DNA of 12,079 nt from NCBI GenBank assembly GCA_003833135.1, contig QZLH01001881.1:1-12079 (forward strand), in the 5' to 3' direction. Source of the DNA: Oehlia diaphana (lineage: Eukaryota > Glomeromycota > Glomeromycetes > Glomerales > Glomeraceae). The notes beneath the pieces were generated by a model that had not been told where the DNA came from, did not search any database, and saw only the letters and a list, made by a program, of their open reading frames with translations. Positions within the stretch are counted from its first letter, which is position 1, and each line of letters starts with the position of its first letter. The position numbers were made by a program, and so were the translations under genes. Of this stretch, positions 1 through 8,259 are shown in pieces.

Positions 1-292
1 CCATTTGAATACGTGCTATTTCTAATTTTTCTGCTTCATTATGATCTTTACACTTTGCATGCTCTTTAACTGCAGATTTTTTTGAAATATTTGCTGCACC
101 TTCTGTAGCGAATTTATTTTTCATTTTATGTTTAATACAAATTGTACAAAACATTTTTCTGTTATTATCATCATAATGTAACCAAGAAAATTCTGATAGC
201 CATTTGATTTTAAATGTTTTATTACGATCTGAATCTTTTAAATCTATTTGAGGATTTTCAGGAATTTGTTCATTTTCTTGAGTTAAATTNAT
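1..292 (-). CDS. ZNF862-like hAT protein, N-terminal zinc finger (partial)
   Basis: An open frame runs leftwards off the window edge for 96 codons plus one base. Counting from the ATN codon at 292-290, residues 27-40 read FKIKWLSEFSWLHY, followed by a zinc-finger pattern of C49-x2-C52 and H78-x5-H84. This W-rich lead-in plus CxxC...HxxxxxH matches the TTF/ZNF862-type finger at the N-terminus of a large hAT-derived family, where it is thought to bind DNA ahead of an RNase H-like transposase core. That core would lie outside the window. The start is uncertain: the codon is ATN because base 290 is an N, and an in-frame TAA lies just upstream at 295-293. If 290 is C the codon is ATG. A spliced upstream exon or a truncated element is equally possible. 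No lesion is seen in the visible part. Confidence 0.6.
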
Positions 293-455
293 TTATGACG
301 ATTGATAATTAAATTTAAAAAAAAACTTGGCAAAATTTTATTGGTTCCGGTAAAATTTATTTATTCCGGTCACATGTTCCGACGCAAAAAATAAATTTCC
401 GGAATTTTTAGGTTTTTTTGGAAAATATCTGAAATTTTTTCAAAAACTTTTTGTG
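293..455. other. AT-rich non-coding spacer with TTCCGG motifs
   Basis: No coding frame is seen. The stretch has three TTCCGG occurrences (about 346, 366 and 398, the last within the palindrome TTCCGGAA) and a GGTTCCGGTAAAATTT segment similar in style to the TTTCGGTAAATTTACTG motifs in the ends of the hAT element at 4271-5883. It may be a terminal or subterminal piece of a hAT element, possibly the one encoding the left-edge zinc finger, but no matching terminus was found. Confidence 0.3.
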
Positions 456-1232
456 CGCTGGATAGGATACGAAGCTGTCAGAGAGGAGCAAGAGCAAATC
501 TGAGACATAATAGTTTACGATATCCCGTATACCTGGGACCTGCAGAAAATATTAGCAGAGTTAAAATTATGGGGAAATACTATCAAGTGTTCACTTAAAC
601 GTCAACACAAGTATCAGACTCTTAGAGTCAAGATAGCATTATCCTCATTTGCCCTTCCCCAGTTTAACAAATTTTGGACGACAGATCTGGAAGGTATACC
701 TGTAAGATGGTTTCCCGCAAGTTGGACTCTCCAAGAAAGAAAACAACGTGAGAAATTCCAAGCTGTTATTCATGACATTCTGGCAGAAATAACAATAGCT
801 ACCTTGTAGAAGGACCGTAAACCAACTGAATTCCTAACGAAGTGTGGTGCTAGCTCGTTTAAATTAATTCAAACAAGTAAAGGAAGGAGAAAACTTATTT
901 TGAGAATTGGGAGACTACACTTAGAGTCTTAGATACACCACAAGTTTTCTTACTGGAAGGTGAAGAGTTGAAATGGTATCGACACTCCATCCCCAACTTG
1001 AAGAAAGCACAACAAAAACCGAAGGCTAAAAATACCCTGAACGTGAAGAAATCTGGTAAAACAGTTAAAGTTTCAGATAGTAATCAACCTAAGAAGAAGG
1101 ATATACAACAATTTTCGACCAGAAACTCAAAGTTCAGAAGAAGACAAAGAATCTCTCAAAGAACAAAGGTGGTAATAAGGATAACAAGGAGGTTTAGCAG
1201 AAATTTTGTCTTTATTATGAAAGTTAGTGTAG
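456..1232 (+). pseudogene. RRM-like ORF1 protein pseudogene (copy 1)
   Basis: The frame reads VRWIGYEAVREEQ, then IVYDIPYTW (from about 510), LAELKLWGNTIK, KRQHKYQTLRVKIAL, GIPVRWFPASW, ERKQREKFQAVIHDI, KCGASSFKLIQT and LKWYRHSIPNLKK, followed by a lysine-rich tail ending near LAEILSLL. The beta-alpha order around VYDIP and RVKIAL resembles an RNA-recognition fold, as found in ORF1 proteins of many LINEs that package element RNA; this is inference. Lesions: TGA at 501-503 (Arg in copy 2), TAG at 807-809 (Trp in copy 2), a frameshift near 897-907, at least one more between about 1100 and 1195, and TGA at 1218-1220. A hand comparison with copy 2 gives 43 of 66 identical residues over the central part. 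It cannot be translated as a whole. Confidence 0.6.
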
Positions 1233-1542
1233 TTTTTAGTTAGACTTCTCTAATTTGTATTATTCTAGGTAGCAGTATAGTTATAAAATTTATTTCTACT
1301 CTTTGAGCCTGAAGCTTTTAGAGAGGACTTGTCCCAGTTGAATCCCTTTTTTTTTTACCTAGTGCGAATGATCATACCTTCTTGGTGTAGTTTCACTGAG
1401 GCTTGGTCTACTCTTTAAATCGGAGGGCAAGGTTTTGTACCAATGTGTACAGAATGTATTATCTACTGTACTTAACACAGCTTTTTGTGCTAATTTTAGC
1501 TATTGTCTGTAAAGTTGTAAAGATAACTTCTCTCTTAGAAAT
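1233..1542 (+). other. 3' untranslated region of the retroposon
   Basis: Less AT-rich than the flanks and without coding frames, this segment links the ORF1 end to the poly(A) tract. It contains a T10 run at 1347-1356 and ends in AGAAATAAA just before the tail. I see no reverse transcriptase remnant in any frame. Confidence 0.45.
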
Positions 1543-1562
1543 AAAAAAAAAAAAAAAAAAAA
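1540..1562 (+). other. polyadenylation signal and poly(A) tract
   Basis: AATAAA at 1540-1545 continues directly into A20 (1543-1562). It marks the 3' end of the retroposed copy. Confidence 0.6.
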
Positions 1563-1597
1563 TTTGATATCGTCCTAAATCTTTTTTTTTCTTTACT

Positions 1598-1680
1598 AAT
1601 GTCAATACAAAATGTAACACTTAACACTCAACTTTTATGAAAAAATTTTTTTAATCAATGTCAATACAAAATGTAACACT
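1598..1680. repeat. two direct copies of a 24-bp sequence, 59 bp apart
   Basis: The 24 bp beginning AATGTCAATACAAAATG occurs identically at 1598-1621 and 1657-1680, and short CACTCAAC-like extensions follow each copy. It lies between the retroposon tail and the uncharacterised DDE-like pseudogene, so it could be a subterminal repeat of that element. I found no inverted partner downstream of 3645. Confidence 0.6.
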
Positions 1681-1964
1681 CAACCTTTTAATATGTAAAA
1701 ATTTTTTAATTTCATAATGTAAAAGTTATTTTTGAACATTTAGATGAAATAATGGAAAAATTTCTTATCAATATACCACAAAAAAAATTTATAGTTTTGA
1801 TACATATGATAACCTCTTACCCAATGTGATTTATGAAAGTTTGATCGTTAAATTTTCGTGTCTGTGAAAAATTTTTACATCTGAGAGACTATACCAAAAT
1901 ATAATAAATTTTATGTTTATAAGACTCTTACAAACCAATACCAAAGGTTCTATAATGCTTTTGG
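1681..1964. other. AT-rich region, nothing identified
   Basis: There is no sustained coding frame, repeat or RNA gene. It could hold promoter or upstream exons of the following pseudogene, but nothing specific is visible. Confidence 0.3.
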
Positions 1965-3645
1965 ATATCATCATATGGTGAATACAAGAAACCCTACATA
2001 CCCAAAAGTTAGTTTATGTGCAGAATGTAATAATGTATGAAAAGAAATTTGACATAAACCTGAAGATATTGAAAGTAAAATCAGTGAATACTTGGCAACT
2101 CCATTCCAATCCAAGTTTTATGCGAATTAATCAATCACGGTCCAGTACATCTCAAAATTCAAAGTCTGCTCAAACTAACCAAGTCCTTCAAAGGCCTATT
2201 GAAGAGATTATTGTAGCTGACTCTGCTCTGCCTCTTAATGCTGCTGCACAGAGAAAAGCCATGGAAACCATTAATATAACCAATACGAAGCTTGCTAAAC
2301 TTCAATGAATTTATAATTCTACTAATGACTTGGAGATTCAGAATAATTTGTTGGAGTGTATGGCAACTCTCAAGCAAGTTCTGCATGATGAGGATAACAA
2401 GATTAAAAAGTTGAAGCGTCAAGCAAAAAAAGTAGAGCAAAAAAAGCGAGACTCTTACAAGAGTACCAAGAAGTGATACTATATGATTCACCTGGTCGTC
2501 CACCTTTTTTAACTCAATATCCCAATTTAATTGAGCATATACATGAATACATTGAGTTCAGAGCTGCAGATAAAAAAAGAAGAAAAGAAATTATTAAAGT
2601 TCGAACTATTTGTCATCTTCAAGAGGATATTAATTCCAAATATAACGAATATCTCTCTCGCACCACCCTTAACAATTACTTGCTACCATCTTGGTCAAAT
2701 ACTAAAGCAGCAAAATTACATCACCATCCGGCTATTGTTGCAAATGCTTCAGTTTCACGAAATGAAAGAAACAAGCATATACAAAGTTTTTAAGAGCCAG
2801 TTATACTACCTGATCATGATTTTCTGATTGGTATGCAGCAAAAATTCATCCCATCGGTTTACTTACTAATTAACCCAAGTGATACAAATGATACTTTTTG
2901 TAATGGCCAACTTTCAATTTTTATACGTCCACAATATCAAATTGGCACGAGCTCAGCCACTCATATAATTGATCTTAATTCGCTAACTCAAGATGGTCGT
3001 TTTGATGAAATATTGAAAATTGATGGCCATATAAAACCAATTTGGATTATTTTAGTTGATGAGGTCTGGATGAAAATTCCCGTCATATGAAAAATATATA
3101 CCAGTATTGTAGAATGTTCCGCGCTTTTGACCTCGATTACTTTTCTATTCAGTCGCACATACCTGGTCAATCAGCGTATAACCCTGTTGAGCGTAGTATG
3201 GCAACGCTGATCGACAAATATAGTTCTCACCTTAATTCTCAAGGCTAAGTTAATGATTCAGAACTTGCAATGAAGAATTTTCGCTATGCTGGTGAGGCAT
3301 TATATGCTCTCTGGAAACGTGATCCTATTTTTAGAAAACCAGTCACCATGCAATACACTGATCAAAAAGTTCCCTATTCGATGATATTTTATTTTCTGGA
3401 TCTGAAAAAGAAGGTACTAACGAGTCAGTTGTACCTTGGAAATGGTTAGAAAACTACACTAGAATGTGTCAATATTCACTTGATATTAAGAAATGCGAGG
3501 ACTCTTCTTGTTGCTCACCTAAGTGTAATGAAGAGGTGCCATTCTTCTTGCAGAAAATGATGGGTTTCTTCCACCTGTAACAAAAGGAAAAGATGGGTAT
3601 TTTCTAAACCTGATTCATATATTAGTCAATAGTTGTATTTTTTAA
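1965..3645 (+). pseudogene. uncharacterised CxxC / DDE-like transposase-family pseudogene
   Basis: Pieced across frames, the order is: CAEC (2017-2028) within a LCAECNNV block; EDIESKISEYLATPF (from 2062); a Lys-rich coiled-coil-like stretch (2330-2450); DSPGRPPFL (from about 2488); EFRAADKKRRKEIIKVRTI; TLNNYLLP; KAAKLHHHPA; PDHDF...KFIPSVYLLINP; GQLSIFIRPQYQIGTSS; WIILVDGG (3040-3066); GQSAYNPVERSMATL (Glu codon 3189-3191); PWKWLENY; LDIKKCEDSSCC; GFLPPVTKGKDG. VDGG and NPVERS look like the second Asp and the Glu of a DDE nuclease. I remember full-length relatives with an SQDDKAK-type first-Asp block; that block is absent here, apparently deleted at about 2780-2790. Other lesions: TGA 2306-2308, TAA 3246-3248, and frameshifts near 2035, 2058, 2440, 3060, 3378 and 3540. 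The catalytic reading is inference. Confidence 0.55.
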
Positions 3646-4262
3646 ATAACAAAAAATTTTGATAATTTTTGCATTTAACTTTGATGATCTCATTGGGATT
3701 TGATTGTAGCTATATTAAAGCTTAATAGAATATGTAGAATTTTTTATGAAGAACAACTTTTGTTATGATGATTTTTAATATTTAGAAGTGGCATTATGAC
3801 TTTATATTGAACTTTAGAAAATAAATTATTTTTGTAAACTTATAAAAAATGCATAAAGTTAAATTTTATCATCTTTATTTTGTTCATTAGAGTGTGAAGT
3901 TTCATAATAAAAATAAAAAAAGATTAAAATACTTTGTAGTGAAGTTGAATATTATGGTAAAGAAAATTAATTTATTATATAAAATTCTGATGTTATTTTT
4001 TCAAGGTAATTTGTTGTTGATTAACAGTTATTAGCCACATATCAAAACCATGTAATTGATGTTAAAAATGTAAATTAATATAGCTGCGGAATTATAGGAT
4101 AATTTAAATCATATTGGCAAACTTTATGTTTGGATATAAATTTATTATCGGCAAAACCATTTAAGGGATAATTGATGATTCCTAAATATTTATACATACT
4201 AAACAAATTATTTTAAATTTATTTTAGATAAAAGTTGGCATCACCATAGGAACTGAATGTGA
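3646..4262. other. AT-rich region, nothing identified
   Basis: About 600 bp of very AT-rich sequence lies between the DDE-like pseudogene and the hAT insertion. I see no protein motif, RNA gene or clear repeat. It may include the lost 3' end of the preceding pseudogene, whose similarity fades after KGKDGYFLN at about 3610. Confidence 0.3.
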
Positions 4263-4270
4263 TTACTGAA
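4263..4270. repeat. target-site duplication, left copy (TTACTGAA)
   Basis: TTACTGAA directly abuts the left terminal inverted repeat and is identical to 5884-5891. Eight bp is the hAT target duplication length. Caveat: TTACTGAA-like words also occur inside the element. Confidence 0.75.
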
Positions 4271-4600
4271 TAGGCTCTGATCAGTTTCAGTAATTACTGA
4301 ATCGAACTGATCAGTTTTGGTATCAGAATGGTTTCAGAATTCTGATTTACTGAACTGAACCTTTCGGTAAATTTACTGATTGGTTTCAGTAATTTTTTTT
4401 CAGTTTCAGTATCAGTTTTGCAAATTACCAAACTGAATTACCGAACTGATACTTTCAGTATCAATTTCGGTAAATTTACTAATCATTTCAGTAGATTTTA
4501 CCAACCATTTCAGAAGATTTTACCGGTCAGTTTTGGTAAATTTTACTTATCATTTTGGTAAATTTACTGAACCGATTTGCTGAACTTTTCACGTTGCGAA
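4271..4600. repeat. left subterminal motif cluster
   Basis: This is a dense series of variants of TTTCAGTAATT, TTTCGGTAAATTTACTG, CTGATCAGTTT and TACTGAACTGA. Such clusters near hAT ends commonly serve as transposase binding sites (known for the superfamily; inference here). The same motifs recur in the opposite orientation at the right end. Confidence 0.7.
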
Positions 4601-4740
4601 TGTATTTTAACAGGCAATTAATTTTTATAAACATAATTTATTTATAAATAGTTTATTTAACAAGTAATTTATCTATGACAGTTTTAATATATTAAACCAT
4701 TTTTTATTAGTATTAAATTAAAATTTTATTAAAATTTGAT

Positions 4741-5530
4741 TAGACCTACAAAAAAAAGTAAAAGAATGTTAATAAATGTTCTTACATAAAGAAAAAATTA
4801 AAAAATCTGTTTCCCCCCTTGAAAATACTCATCACCAGTTTCTATTTCTGAATTCTGAGCTAAAATCTACAAAAAAAAGTAGTAAAAGAACGTTAATAAT
4901 GTTCTAGCATAAATAAAATAAAAAAATCCAACTTCCTTTTTTTAAAAATATTTACCGATTCCCATTTGAGTTTTGGGCTAAAATCTACAAAAAAATAGAA
5001 ATAAAAGAACATTAATAAATGTTCTTACATAAAGAAAAATAAAAAATCTGCTTCCCTAGACCAAAATCTACAGAAAAAAAGTAAAAGAACGTTAATAAAT
5101 GTTTTTATATAAAAAAAAACCAAAAAAAAACCCCTCTACTTTCCCAAATACTCACCAGTCTCCATTTTCGAGTTGCAGGTTAAAATCTACAAAAAAAAGA
5201 AGTTAAAAATGTTAATAACATTCTTACATAAAAAAAAAACAAAAAAACCTCTTCCTGCTTTCCCCTTTAAAAACACTTACTGATCCTCATTTTCAAGTTC
5301 CCAGAATGAAATCTACAATAAGAAAAAAAGTAAAAGAATATTAATAAACGTTCTTACATAAATAAAATAAAAAAACTCCAACTTTCCTTTTTTAAAAATA
5401 CTCATCGTTCTCAATTTTCAAGTTCCAGCCAAAATCTATAAAAAAAAAGAAGTAAAAAAATGTTAATAAATGTTCTTACATAAAAAAACCAAAAAAATTT
5501 TGGAGACACTTACACATCTCCATTTCCAAG
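4741..5530. repeat. seven-unit tandem repeat with a palindromic core
   Basis: Units start near 4741, 4861, 4979, 5063, 5181, 5307 and 5431, spaced about 84-126 bp apart. Each unit has an AAAATCTACAAAAAAA block, an A-rich linker, then a core such as GAACATTAATAAATGTTC (inverted repeat GAACATT / AATGTTC; variants GAACGTT...), then TTACATAA, a pyrimidine-rich stretch (CTTCC, CCCTT), and an ACTCA-CC-GT-TC-CATTT-like segment ending in AGTT. The third unit is shortened to about 84 bp. There is no coding potential. Unit variation comes mainly from A-run length and point changes. Confidence 0.8.
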
Positions 5531-5704
5531 AAAAAAAAAAAGGAATTTTTTTTTAAAAAAAAAATTGCCGTAATTATGTAAATTGGCCAATCAAGTGTGT
5601 GATACATCAAACAGCCACACCCATGCAGATCAGTAATTAATTTATTTAAAAAACATTTCGTAACATTTTTTTGATAATCTACTAATAAAAATGTTGTGTT
5701 TTTA

Positions 5705-5883
5705 AAACTGAACTGATAATGAATCAGTAAATCGGTTTAGTTTTCGGTAATTACCAGTCAGTAACAGTATTTATAATTACCGAAGCTAATTAGTTTTGGT
5801 AATTAGCAATACCATTACCAATCAATTTGGTTCAGTTTCAGTTTTGGCAAAAACTGTACCAAACTGGACCAATCGGAGCCCTA
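5705..5883. repeat. right subterminal motif cluster
   Basis: Repeated AACTGAACTGATAA, TCGGTAATTACC, TTGGTAATTAGC and GGTTCAGTTTCAGTTTTGG variants lead to the right terminal repeat. They mirror the motifs at 4271-4600 in inverted orientation. Confidence 0.7.
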
Positions 5884-5891
5884 TTACTGAA
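5884..5891. repeat. target-site duplication, right copy (TTACTGAA)
   Basis: Identical to 4263-4270 and directly adjacent to the right inverted terminus CGGAGCCCTA. Confidence 0.75.
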
Positions 5892-6385
5892 CAACTATTG
5901 ATTTAATTTACTTGATTTTAGACTTATTGGATTGATTTTTTCTTCAAATGAATATAAATTTATTTATATAGCTTATTTCTATAGAATTATCAATGATTTT
6001 ATCATAAAAGTTATATTTGATTTTTTAAATTTTAATGATATTTATGTTAAAAAAAATTAAAATTATATAATTAATTAGTTTTTTTTGCATTATTTAGTAA
6101 AAATTTATTACAGTCAAAGTTTATTATAATAAATCCTGTTATAGTAAATTTGGCTTATAGTAAACTTTTTTTATTTTCCCAGTTTATTCTATATAAAATT
6201 ATATCTGTTATAGTGAATTTCTTAATTAAATCTTGATATTAGATATAGTAAATTTAATAAAAATTTAAATATAAAAAATAATATCACATGATATTAATAT
6301 TTATTCTGTAACATAACATCATTTTTAGTTAATTTAAATGCCATCTATTGTAATACATTAACACTTTTTTTTCTTTGTTCTCAAG

Positions 6386-7155
6386 ATGCCATCTGATAGA
6401 AAAGGGAAAAGAAGTTTATCTTTTGCAGAAAAAAAAAATTATGCAAGTGGAAAAGAGATAATCCATGAAAATCTTGCTAAAAAATTTGGTATATTAAAGC
6501 CACAAGTTTGTAAAATATTAAAAGAAAAGATAAATGGATATTCATAGATATTTCAAATAAGGAATTTAAAGATTAAAAAAAATGGGATAGAGGTGCCAAG
6601 TACTCAGAAATTGAATCTACATTATATTTGTGGATACAACAAGCATTAGCATCAAATCTAACTATGAAATTTGCAACTAGACTACAAATAACATCTTTTA
6701 CCATTTCAGATGGATAGTTAACAAAATTTAAAATGATATAATATAAGGCAAATTAATAGATCTTTAGGAATACTGGAAGAAGAGCACAAAATTTTGCAAG
6801 AAATTATTGAATAATATGATCCTTGTATTATTTATAATGTTGATGAAACAGGTAAAAACAGGTTAAATTTAATGCAAATTTATAATTTTATTAACTAATT
6901 TTATGTATATATATATCAGCTTTATTTGGAATTTAGAACTATCAAAAATGATTATATTTCTGGTACTAAAAAATTAAAAGAATTGTATTACAGTTATTTT
7001 AACTTGTAATGCCGATGGTAGCCATAAATTACTTGTATTAGTAATACATAAGTAGCAAACTTCACATGTTTTAAAAAGAATTAAAAAAGATAATCTTCCT
7101 GTTTGGTACTATTGAAATCATACTGCATGGATGCAAGTATCAGTATGGCTAAGGT
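6386..7155 (+). pseudogene. pogo-like (CENP-B HTH / DDE) transposase pseudogene
   Basis: The ATG at 6386 opens 53 codons: KRSLSFAEKKNYASG followed by ENLAKKFGI and QVCKILKEK, a psq/CENP-B N-terminal helix-turn-helix. After a frameshift near 6525 the reading goes on with KEFKD, RGAKYSEIESTLYLWIQQAL (second HTH), TSFTISDG then TAG where Trp is expected (SDGWLTKF), and EEHKILQEIIE then TAA. Next come YDPCIIYNVDETG (6842-6844 is the first catalytic Asp) and, after a likely intron (6852-6919), ALFWNLE with a frameshift, VILTCNADGSHKLLVLVIHK with a TAG, and NLPVWYY then TGA and NHTAWMQVSVW. The second Asp (DNxxxH-type block) and the third acidic residue are missing because the gene is cut near 7155. 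Pogo transposases cut and paste at TA sites; this copy is dead. Confidence 0.7.
6852..6919 (+). other. probable intron in the pogo-like pseudogene (68 bp)
   Basis: A GTAAAA donor follows VDET-G and the acceptor is ...TATATATCAG. Removing it joins VDETG to ALFWNLE (one base missing in the latter), as the family requires. Confidence 0.5.
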
Positions 7156-7345
7156 TGGTAAAGTCAGTCCTAGTCCAGTTTTAGTCTTAAGACTTACAAG
7201 TCCTATTCAATAAACCTACAAACTAAATCCATATATGATTAGTCCAAGATTTGTCTGACCAAGTCTGGTTTTGGACTAGATCCTAAGATTCAATCCTAAA
7301 CCAGTTTATCACCGTTTTCAAAATGGTATGTGTAGTAACGATCAT
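7151..7345. repeat. possible short non-autonomous insertion with inverted repeats
   Basis: CTAGTCCA (7170-7177) is inverted as TGGACTAG (7272-7279), with flanking related words (AGTCTTAAGACTT, AAGTCTGGTTTT, GATCCTAAG). Weak end similarity exists between AGGTTGGTAAAGTC on the left and the complement CGGTGATAAACTGG on the right. The composition differs from the AT-rich flanks. No target duplication was found, so the boundaries are approximate. Confidence 0.35.
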
Positions 7346-7577
7346 TGGCCTAAAAAAAAAAAAAAAAACCCTGATTTCCACCCAAAATTTTTAAACATAA
7401 TATCACTTTAGAGATTTCCTAAGATTCTTAAACAGTTTTTGCATTATAAAGTTCATATACAACTTCTCCTTGAATTTTAGGCCAAGTTATTGTATACTAT
7501 TTAGAGGTTTTTTCACTTAAAGTTCATGATTTTTATGCGATTTTTCAAATTTAAGAGATTCTCATTTTGTTTTACTT
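7346..7577. other. non-coding stretch with A17 tract
   Basis: An A17 run (7352-7368) is followed by AT-rich sequence up to the Tc1/mariner start. It should contain that element's left inverted terminus, but I could not identify one, as no matching right terminus remains. Confidence 0.3.
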
Positions 7578-7811
7578 ATGGCTTGTACTTTTAGTGAAGA
7601 TTTGAAGTGGTGAATTGTTTATCTCTACTATGATGGTCATAGTCGAAGAAAAATATCTGAATTATTGCATATCAGCAGAAATATTGTCAATAAAGTTTTA
7701 CAAATATATATAAAATGGGATACAATAGTGAATCCTTGGCAAATGGGAAAGTTAGTTTCTATTGCAACACTTTGGAGATCTTTAGTTTACTGTGAGATCA
7801 GTAGGAAAAAA

Positions 7812-7885
7812 GTGAGCTTTGTCTATCATAAATTTTTTTTTTTTTTTTATTATATCTTAATGTTTTATTGTAATTTGTTTTGTAG
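7812..7885 (+). other. intron 1 of the Tc1/mariner pseudogene (74 bp)
   Basis: GTGAGC donor after ...SRKK and TTTTGTAG acceptor before LHQAAQERNE. Both exon ends are codon-complete and the join restores the expected KKLHxAAxERNE. Confidence 0.75.
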
Positions 7886-8184
7886 TTACATCAGGCAGCT
7901 CAGGAACGAAATGAACTTAGAAGTATATTTATTGCAAAGGTTGGACATGATTATAGGCCTGAGCAGCTTATATTTATAGATGAAGCTTCTAAAGATAATT
8001 ATACTCTATCTTGTAGATATGGGTATTCATTCAAAAACACTTTGCAACCAAAAAAACTGTATTTGTACATGAAACTCAATATACAATATTACCTGCTTTA
8101 TCTTTACAAGGCATTATTGCTGTTGACATAATGGAAGGTAGTTGTACAAAAGATAAATTTAAAGAATTTGTAATTTCAAATGTG

Positions 8185-8259
8185 GTATGTTAAGAATAAT
8201 AATTTTTATTTTAATTATTTTTTAATTTTATTATTTATAATCTTATTGTTTATATTTAG
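8185..8259 (+). other. intron 2 of the Tc1/mariner pseudogene (75 bp)
   Basis: GTATGT donor after ...EFVISNV and ATATTTAG acceptor before VPQMNSYP. The join keeps the frame. GTG at 8260 is therefore an internal Val codon, not a start. Confidence 0.75.

Larger units (their letters stand above)
456..1562 (+). mobile_element. LINE-like ORF1 retroposon copy with poly(A) tail
   Basis: A decayed ORF1-like reading frame (456-1232) is followed by about 310 bp of 3' untranslated sequence and an AATAAA signal that runs directly into 20 A residues (1543-1562). A coding region ending in a genomic poly(A) tract is the mark of reverse-transcribed insertion (LINE, or a processed copy mobilised by one). No endonuclease or reverse transcriptase frame is present, so the copy is internally deleted, non-autonomous or a retrocopied mRNA. 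A clear target-site duplication was not found, and the left boundary is set only by where similarity to the second copy (8557-9141, opposite strand) begins. Confidence 0.55.
4271..5883. mobile_element. non-autonomous hAT element, 1613 bp
   Basis: The left end TAGGCTCTGATCAGTTTCAG and the reverse complement of the right end, TAGGGCTCCGATTGGTCCAG, form imperfect terminal inverted repeats. Both sides are flanked by the perfect 8-bp duplication TTACTGAA, the hallmark of hAT transposition. There is no transposase frame on either strand. The interior has subterminal CAGTTT/CGGTAAAT motif clusters at both ends (4271-4600, 5705-5883) and a central tandem array (4741-5530). It would depend on a hAT transposase supplied elsewhere; hAT fragments lie at both window edges, but nothing links them to these ends. 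At 1.6 kb it is longer than a typical MITE, mainly because of the central array. Confidence 0.85.
6111..7160 (+). mobile_element. pogo/Tigger element, left end and truncated body
   Basis: A terminus beginning CAGTCAAAGTTTATTATAAT starts at 6111, directly after TA (6109-6110). CAGT ends with TA target duplication are typical of pogo/Tc1-mariner elements. It is followed by repeated TTATAGTAAA/GTTATAGTGAATTT motifs (6138-6220), then the CENP-B/DDE transposase remnant from 6386. No right terminus (expected ...ACTTTGACTG-TA) was found; similarity stops near 7155, where a different inverted-repeat sequence begins. The element is therefore 3'-truncated or interrupted. Confidence 0.6.

Noticed and set aside
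1337..1356. GTTGAATCCC followed by T10, like a tRNA/SINE B box with a Pol III terminator
   Set aside because: No A box at the right distance and no cloverleaf can be drawn; it lies within a 3' UTR of a retroposed coding copy.
1540..1580. Target-site duplication for the poly(A) retroposon
   Set aside because: The sequence after the tail (AATTTGATATCG...) has no convincing match near 440-460.
2159..2503. 114-codon minus-strand open frame
   Set aside because: It lies antisense to the CxxC/DDE-like pseudogene, whose plus-strand frames give recognisable family blocks; the minus reading shows no motif.
2988..3170. 60-codon minus-strand open frame
   Set aside because: It overlaps the VDGG region of the plus-strand DDE-like pseudogene and has no motif of its own.
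4741..5530. CRISPR array
   Set aside because: The repeats are imperfect, units vary from 84 to 126 bp, there are no unique spacers, and the context is a eukaryotic hAT element.
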